Positions 5,816 to 9,769 of a stretch of 9,769 nucleotides of DNA are shown here, one piece after another. The notes under the pieces are model-generated. The model was not told where the DNA came from. It saw nothing but the letters and a program-made list of their open reading frames with translations, and made no database searches. Source of the stretch: DASPFV01 sp035620975 (GTDB taxonomy: Bacteria > Acidobacteriota > Vicinamibacteria > Vicinamibacterales > 2-12-FULL-66-21); NCBI GenBank assembly GCA_035620975.1, contig DASPFV010000307.1, positions 1-9,769 on the forward strand. Reading direction: 5' to 3'. The translations under genes and the position numbers were made by a program. Each line of letters opens with the position of its first letter. The stretch's first letter is position 1.

Positions 5816-7096
5816 TCAGCGCCGCAGCTTCACCGGCCTGAAGCGCTCGGGCCAGCGCCACTGCGAGATAATGTACGGCTTCTCCGCCTCGAACGCGAGG
5901 GCCAGCTGTTCGATCCGGGCCTCCGCCTCCTCGACGCCCGTGTGGCGCGTCTGCTGGATGAACGAGGCCAGCCACGCCAGGTACAGCGGCGTCAACGATC
6001 GCAGGAGGTGGTCGCGTGCGATCACGCGCAACCGGTGTCCCATCGCGAAGTCGTAGATGGTCCGCGCCCAGAGGGCCTCGTCCACGCGGAACCCGTCCAT
6101 CGGCTGCGTCGCGAGGCGGCGCCACTGGAGGATGGCCATCGGGGGCAGCACTTCGGCCCACACCTCCTGGAGCGCCGCGTACCCGAGCTTGAACGACTCG
6201 ATCAGGGATCCCACGTCCAGCGCGGGCTCTTCACAGGTCTGCCGCTCGCCGAGTTGTCGGACCGGCCGCGAGCCCCGTATCCGCTGCCAGACCTGCACGC
6301 GCGACTCCATTTCGCTGAAGAGCGCGCCCACGACCTGGGACACTGTCGTCGCGAGGTTGACGTCGGGACGCTCGCTGCCGTGCCGTCCGCCGACGTGCGC
6401 CTCGCCGACCTGAAAGCCGCCCACCGCGGCCATCGTCGAGAGCCAGAGGTCGATGGTTCGTTGTTCCCGTTCGCTGTCCCACACTGTTTCGCCCAGCGCG
6501 GCCTCGAGGAACCGTCCCGAGCACCCGAACTCCATCGCCAGCGGCGTGGAAAGGCGAAGGCCATAGAGCGCGCGAAAGACGGGCGACACCACGCCGTGAA
6601 CCAGGCCTGCCGTGGCGGGATGCCGGCAGTACACGGGAGAGACATAATCCAGCTCGCCGGCGGACAGCGGATCGACGGCGGCCGGCCAGTTCGCGGAAGG
6701 AGGATCGGCGCGCGCGTCGAGCACCAGGCACGCGCGAGCCTGACGCGTCCGCGCTTCCTGGAGGATCGCGCGCAGGGCCCGCGCGCGGCCTGGAAGCCCA
6801 TGGTAGGGCACGTCCAGCGCATCCGCAGGGTGGATCGTGTACGGCACCTCGACGAACGCGTCGGTTCCCCCGGCCGCCTCGCGCATTCGCTCGAGGGTGC
6901 CGTCGGTGGAGCCTCCGTCGGCCGCGACGATACACCAGCGGACGGACGGGAGAGCCTCGAGCGACTGTCGAACGTGGCCGACGACGGCGCCGGCGGTGCG
7001 GGCATGGTTGTAGGTGGCGAGCCCCACCACCACGTCCGCTGCCCGCGCCGGCGCGTCAGACGTCGCGGCGCTGGAGCTCGAACCAGTAATAGCCAT
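5816..7096 (-). CDS. GT-A family glycosyltransferase, mannosyl-/glucosylglycerate synthase-like
   Basis: A 426-residue cytoplasmic protein with a GT2-type fold. The nucleotide-sugar half opens with VVVGLATYNHA (about 22-32) and AADGGSTDGT (58-67). LVLDARADPP (124-133) occupies the metal-binding DXD position. Then come a region resembling mannosylglycerate synthase relatives, with EFGCSGR (189-195), TIDLWLSTMAA (214-224) and a conserved-looking H239, and a helical C-terminal third ending PYIISQWRWPERF. Relatives make glucosylglycerate or mannosylglycerate solutes from NDP-sugars; the exact donor and acceptor cannot be read here. The expected second Asp of the DXD is Arg129, so metal binding may be altered. 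The first 20 residues are Ser/Ala-rich and lie mostly over the 3' end of treS (41-bp overlap). GTG codons at residues 22-24 are alternative starts that would remove the overlap. Position between treS and the TM-helix gene supports a compatible-solute role. Confidence 0.85.
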   Translation of the reverse strand: MAITGSSSSAATSDAPARAADVVVGLATYNHARTAGAVVGHVRQSLEALPSVRWCIVAADGGSTDGTLERMREAAGGTDAFVEVPYTIHPADALDVPYHGLPGRARALRAILQEARTRQARACLVLDARADPPSANWPAAVDPLSAGELDYVSPVYCRHPATAGLVHGVVSPVFRALYGLRLSTPLAMEFGCSGRFLEAALGETVWDSEREQRTIDLWLSTMAAVGGFQVGEAHVGGRHGSERPDVNLATTVSQVVGALFSEMESRVQVWQRIRGSRPVRQLGERQTCEEPALDVGSLIESFKLGYAALQEVWAEVLPPMAILQWRRLATQPMDGFRVDEALWARTIYDFAMGHRLRVIARDHLLRSLTPLYLAWLASFIQQTRHTGVEEAEARIEQLALAFEAEKPYIISQWRWPERFRPVKLRR

Positions 7097-8714
7097 AGGC
7101 GCCGAGCGTCAACACGTACGGCGTCTCGCCAATGTCGGGAAATGCCGTGTAGCCCTGCATTTCGATTGGCGTCGCGCCCGAAAAGGCCGACAGGTCGAGC
7201 GTGACCGGCTGCGCGAACCGCGACAGGTTGGCCACACACAGGATCTGATCGTCCCCGTACCGCCGCACGTGCGCCACCACCTTGCGGTTGTCCGGGTTCA
7301 GGAACTCGATGCTGCCGCGGCCGAAGACGTGGAACAGCTTCCGGAGTCCCACCATGTTCCGCATCCAGTGCAGCAGCGCTGCCGGGTCGTGCTGCTGCGC
7401 GGTGACGTTGACCGCCTGGTGCGAGTACACGGGGTCGGCGATGACCGGGCTGTAGAGCCGATCGGGATCCGCGGTCGAGAACCCCGCGTTGACGTCGGCA
7501 CTCCACTGCATCGGCGTGCGCACGCCGTGGCGATCGCCCAGCTCGATGTTGTCGCCCATGCCGATCTCGTCCCCGTAATAGATGATGGGCGTGCCGGGCA
7601 GCGAGAACAGCAGCGCCGTCATCAGCTCGATCCGGCGCCGGTCGTTGCCGAGCAGCGGCGCCAGCCGCCGCCGGATCCCCAGGTTCAGCCGGGCCTCGGG
7701 GTCCGCCGTGTACGCGAGGTACATGTAGTCTCGCTCTTCCTCGGTCACCATTTCCAGCGTGAGCTCGTCGTGGTTCCGGAGGAACAGGGCCCACTGGCAG
7801 GGCTCGGGAATCTCGGGCGTTCGCGCGAGCACCTCGGCAATCGGGAAGCGATCCTCCTGGTGAATCGCCATGAACAGGCGCGGCATCAGCGGGAAGTGGT
7901 AGGCCATGTGGCACTCGTCGCCGTCGCCGAAGTACGCGCGCACGTCGGCAGGCCACTGATTCGCCTCGGCCAGCAGCATGCGGTTGGCGTAGTGGCGATC
8001 GATGTGCTGCCGGATCGCCCGGATCACCGCGTGCGTCTCGGGCAGGTTCTCGCACGAGGTGCCCTCGCGCTCCACCAGATACGGGACTGCATCGAGCCGC
8101 AGGCCGTCGACGCCCATGCTCAGCCAGTAGTCGACGACGGCGAGGATTTCCCGGAGCACGGCGGGGTTGTCGTAATTGAGATCCGGCTGGTGCGAGAAGA
8201 AGCGATGCCAGTAATACGCCTGCGCCTCGTCGTCCCAGGTCCAGTTCGACGGCTCCGTGTCGACGAAGATGATGCGTGCGTCCGCGTACTTCCGGTCGGT
8301 GTCGCTCCAGACGTAGTAGTCGCGCTGGGGCGACCCGGGCGGCGCACGGCGCGCCCGCTGGAACCACGCGTGCTGGTCGGAGGTGTGATTGAGCGCGAGC
8401 TCGATGATCACCCGCATGCCCCGATCGTGCGCCGCGGCGAGGAACGTCTGGAAATCGTCGAGCGTGCCGTACTCCGGGTGGACGCTCCGGTAGTCCGCCA
8501 CGTCGTATCCGTCGTCGCGGAGCGGCGACGCGAAGAAGGGCAGGAGCCACAGGCACGTCACGCCGAGGTCCGCCACGTAGTCCATGCGCTGCAGGAGCCC
8601 GCGGAAGTCGCCGGTGCCGCTGCCGTCGCTGTCCTGGAAGGACTTGACGTGCAGCTGGTAGATCACGGCGTCCTTGTACCAGAGCGGAGTCCCGGCGTGG
8701 CCTCGGCTTCTCAC
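7056..8714 (-). CDS. treS: Trehalose synthase (maltose alpha-D-glucosyltransferase), GH13
   Basis: A 552-residue enzyme interconverting maltose and trehalose by intramolecular transglucosylation in the cytoplasm (EC 5.4.99.16). It opens with the TreS-typical PLWYKDAVIYQLHVKSF. The (beta/alpha)8 barrel carries the GH13 signatures DDGYDVADY (67-75), ELALNHTSDQH (105-115), GLRLDAVPYL with nucleophile D208, LLAEANQWP with acid/base E250, and FLRNHDEL with D316. A short beta-sheet C-terminal domain ends YYWFELQRRDV. Length matches stand-alone TreS; there is no fused maltokinase domain, and no GlgE or maltokinase gene is in the window. The GTG start has no Shine-Dalgarno sequence of its own, but overlaps the TGA of a 15-codon frame that has one, suggesting coupled translation. 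The 3' end overlaps the glycosyltransferase by 41 bp. The identification is firm by motif order and length. Confidence 0.95.
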   Translation of the reverse strand: MRSRGHAGTPLWYKDAVIYQLHVKSFQDSDGSGTGDFRGLLQRMDYVADLGVTCLWLLPFFASPLRDDGYDVADYRSVHPEYGTLDDFQTFLAAAHDRGMRVIIELALNHTSDQHAWFQRARRAPPGSPQRDYYVWSDTDRKYADARIIFVDTEPSNWTWDDEAQAYYWHRFFSHQPDLNYDNPAVLREILAVVDYWLSMGVDGLRLDAVPYLVEREGTSCENLPETHAVIRAIRQHIDRHYANRMLLAEANQWPADVRAYFGDGDECHMAYHFPLMPRLFMAIHQEDRFPIAEVLARTPEIPEPCQWALFLRNHDELTLEMVTEEERDYMYLAYTADPEARLNLGIRRRLAPLLGNDRRRIELMTALLFSLPGTPIIYYGDEIGMGDNIELGDRHGVRTPMQWSADVNAGFSTADPDRLYSPVIADPVYSHQAVNVTAQQHDPAALLHWMRNMVGLRKLFHVFGRGSIEFLNPDNRKVVAHVRRYGDDQILCVANLSRFAQPVTLDLSAFSGATPIEMQGYTAFPDIGETPYVLTLGAYGYYWFELQRRDV

Positions 8715-8758
8715 GCCCGCCGCAGGCGTCCGGCGGCGACGACCGTCGCCGCAGGCAC
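8711..8758 (-). CDS. Candidate 15-residue leader peptide translationally coupled to treS
   Basis: GTG-initiated frame MPAATVVAAGRLRRA. On the minus strand it is preceded by GGGGAGG and five bases, the best Shine-Dalgarno sequence in the operon. Its TGA overlaps the treS GTG as GTGA, the classic coupling arrangement. An 8-bp perfect hairpin lies within it. The peptide resembles no family and may not be functional in itself; ribosome traffic over it could unfold the hairpin and feed treS initiation. It could also be chance in a GC-rich spacer, with the Shine-Dalgarno sequence belonging to an unrecognised treS start. Confidence 0.4.
   Translation of the reverse strand: MPAATVVAAGRLRRA
8733..8752 (-). 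promoter_or_regulatory. Perfect 8-bp hairpin in the treS leader
   Basis: GCGGCGAC-GGTC-GTCGCCGC on the minus strand, an all-Watson-Crick stem with a four-base loop, ends 18 bases before the treS start codon. Two direct copies of GCCTGCGGCG (minus strand; 8747-8756 and 8718-8727) flank it, allowing alternative pairings. No U-tract follows, so control of translation is likelier than transcription termination. Confidence 0.45.
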
Positions 8759-8793
8759 GCCTCCCTCCCCGTCGCGCGCCGGAGACACGATCG

Positions 8794-9456
8794 CTACTTT
8801 TTGGAATAGACGACGAACCATTTGTCCTGGAAGTGATCGAACTGCTGCGCGAGCTCGAACCCGGCGGCTGACATCCAGGCCCGGAGGCTCTCTTTCGTGA
8901 CGTGCATCCGGGGGTCGTCGCGGTGCGGGCTGGTGTCGGGATTGAACTCCACGACCGCGATGCGACCCCGGGGCTTGATATAGCGGGCGAGCTGCTCGAG
9001 GTAGCCGGGACGGTCCTCGATGTGGTGCATCACGTCGTGCAGGAAGGCGAGGTCGACGTCCGGGGCCGGAAGCGCCGGATCCCTCGGCTTGCCCAGCACG
9101 GTGACGATGTTCGAGACCTGCTGGTCGCGCGCCTTGCGCGCGATGAGGTCGAGGAAGTCCTGGTCGATCTCGACCGCGTACACCTTCCCGCCCGATCCAA
9201 CGGCCCGCGCGAGCGGAATGGTGAACACGCCGCTGCCAGCGCCGAGGTCCGCGACGACCTGCCCCGGCTTCACGTCCAGGGCACCAATCACCTCGTCGAT
9301 CTTCAGCCCGGCGATGCGATCCGGCGCCTCGAGCAGCTTGATCCACTCGTCGACAGGGCGCGAGCCGAGCTGCGCGGCCGAAGCCCCGGCGAAGGCTGTC
9401 AGTACGCAGGCAGCCAGAATGGCCGGGTACGAAAGTCGCGGTGAGCGCGGCGTCAT
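8794..9456 (-). CDS. Exported class I SAM-dependent methyltransferase
   Basis: A 220-residue protein with an N-terminal signal peptide (about 1-28, MTPRSPRLSYPAILAACVLT then AFAGASA), probable signal-peptidase-I cleavage at ASA-AQ, and no lipobox. The mature part is a Rossmann-fold methyltransferase: motif I VVADLGAGSGVFTIP at 67-81, acidic ribose-binding E96 in VYAVEID, LAFLHDVMHHIEDRPG at 137-151, and GRIAVVEFNPD at 164-174. The leading stretch SRPVDEWIKLLEAPDRIAGLKIDEVI is typical of this exported group. Substrate unknown. The ATG at 9454-9456 was chosen over a GTG-like extension to 9519 because AAGGA lies eight bases before it and the signal peptide then begins properly. It is the first gene of the minus-strand cluster, 79 bp before treS. 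A periplasmic SAM enzyme is odd because SAM is cytoplasmic; the signal sequence may instead act as a membrane anchor. Confidence 0.9.
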   Translation of the reverse strand: MTPRSPRLSYPAILAACVLTAFAGASAAQLGSRPVDEWIKLLEAPDRIAGLKIDEVIGALDVKPGQVVADLGAGSGVFTIPLARAVGSGGKVYAVEIDQDFLDLIARKARDQQVSNIVTVLGKPRDPALPAPDVDLAFLHDVMHHIEDRPGYLEQLARYIKPRGRIAVVEFNPDTSPHRDDPRMHVTKESLRAWMSAAGFELAQQFDHFQDKWFVVYSKK

Positions 9457-9537
9457 GGGAGCCGTCCTTCGCTGACGCCGCGGCGCGGCGCCGGTTGAAA
9501 CAGGCCCCACACTGTACACGAATCGGCGGCGCGCCGG

Positions 9538-9610
9538 GCTCCAGGCCCGGCCTCAGGCCCGAAGCCGAGATCCAGAGTCGAAGCCCAGAGCCCGACGCCG
9601 GAAGCCCAGC
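9538..9610. repeat. Degenerate tandem array with 7-bp period, consensus near GCCCGAA (11 units)
   Basis: Read on the plus strand the units are GCTCCAG, GCCCG (short), GCCTCAG, GCCCGAA, GCCGAGA, TCCAGA, GTCGAA, GCCCAGA, GCCCGAC, GCCGGAA and GCCCAGC. The period is seven with one 5-base and two 6-base units; the 5' GCC is best conserved. It lies 81 bp upstream of the methyltransferase start. No spacers, so not a CRISPR; function unknown. Confidence 0.75.
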
Positions 9611-9660
9611 GTCTCTCTCTAGTTGCCCATTCGCCTGCGCCGGACCCGCAAGCCATGAAA

Positions 9661-9679
9661 GGCGCGCCAGGGGCGCGCC
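9661..9679. repeat. Duplicated self-complementary octamer GGCGCGCC forming a hairpin
   Basis: GGCGCGCC-AGG-GGCGCGCC: each octamer is itself a palindrome, so the pair can fold into an eight-base-pair stem with a three-base loop, or each copy can act as a separate dyad site. GAAA before it and TTTC at 9685-9688 could extend the pairing after an internal bulge. It may mark the 3' end of a gene beyond the window or the far end of the operon's regulatory region. Confidence 0.4.
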
Positions 9680-9769
9680 CCCCGGTTTCACCTTAAGTCC
9701 TGCCTTTCGTGATTACGGTGAGGCACCGAGGCGGCGAGGCGCCCGCCCCGCAAGGCGCGAGGAGGGAGG

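Larger units (their letters stand above)
9457..9769. other. Gene-free region upstream of the methyltransferase operon
   Basis: No coding frame is convincing. The stretch holds the methyltransferase ribosome binding site (AAGGA, 9465-9469 on the complement), a degenerate heptamer array, a short (TC)n run near 9611-9620 and a GC hairpin at 9661-9679. The operon promoter should be here on the minus strand, but I see no -35/-10 pair I would defend. Confidence 0.5.

Noticed and set aside
6202..8556. 784-codon frame across treS and the glycosyltransferase on the same strand in another frame
   Set aside because: It is very Arg/Pro/Ala/Ser-rich and spans two genes with firm catalytic motifs in the correct frames; a composition shadow.
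7014..8900. 628-codon plus-strand frame opposite treS
   Set aside because: Val/Arg/His-rich mirror of the treS codons with no motif; treS itself is certain.
9500..9530. Promoter with TACAGT as -10 for the methyltransferase operon
   Set aside because: No acceptable -35 hexamer at 16-18 bases upstream; too weak to list.
9644..9769. Start of a plus-strand gene at the right edge
   Set aside because: The ATG at 9654 meets a stop after 13 codons and no other frame shows coding character in the short stretch available.

Overview
The window is high-GC bacterial DNA with tightly packed genes and strongly GC-biased third codon positions. The bias explains the long open frames antisense to real genes. 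A CBM9-like/DUF5916 outer-membrane protein, a REC-PP2C regulator, an exported methyltransferase and degenerate short intergenic repeats together suggest an Acidobacteriota-like genome, perhaps class Vicinamibacteria. That placement is inference; there is no rRNA or other marker gene here.

Left part (1-1840, minus strand): a two-gene signalling unit. A response-regulator/PP2C serine phosphatase (REC-SpoIIE, RsbU type) lies upstream of the N-terminal part of a membrane sensor. That sensor has a periplasmic four-helix bundle between two membrane segments and runs off the window edge. Both probably belong to a phospho-relay or partner-switching stress circuit.

Middle (1841-5108): a 521-bp spacer with several dyads ends in a degenerate array of 7-base GAACCNN units. 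It leads into one plus-strand gene for a secreted CBM9-like/DUF5916 protein, probably an outer-membrane beta-barrel. The 149-bp convergent spacer after it holds hairpins and three copies of a 15-bp degenerate repeat.

Right part (5109-9456, minus strand): four co-directional genes, probably one operon. Read 5' to 3' on the minus strand they are an exported SAM-dependent methyltransferase, trehalose synthase (TreS), a GT-A glycosyltransferase resembling mannosyl-/glucosylglycerate synthases, and a five-helix protein of the conserved-TM-helix (MscS/CmpX-related) type. TreS and the glycosyltransferase reading frames overlap, and the channel-like gene starts 11 bp after the glycosyltransferase stop with a good ribosome binding site. 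This looks like a compatible-solute and osmotic-stress module: trehalose from maltose, a second sugar-based solute, and a membrane protein that may sense or relieve turgor. Just ahead of treS is a 15-codon open frame with a strong Shine-Dalgarno sequence and an internal 8-bp perfect hairpin. Its stop overlaps the treS GTG (GTGA), so it is a candidate leader peptide or translational coupler.

The last 313 bp (9457-9769) carry no recognisable gene. They hold a second degenerate 7-base repeat array, built like the one before the DUF5916 gene, and a GC hairpin.
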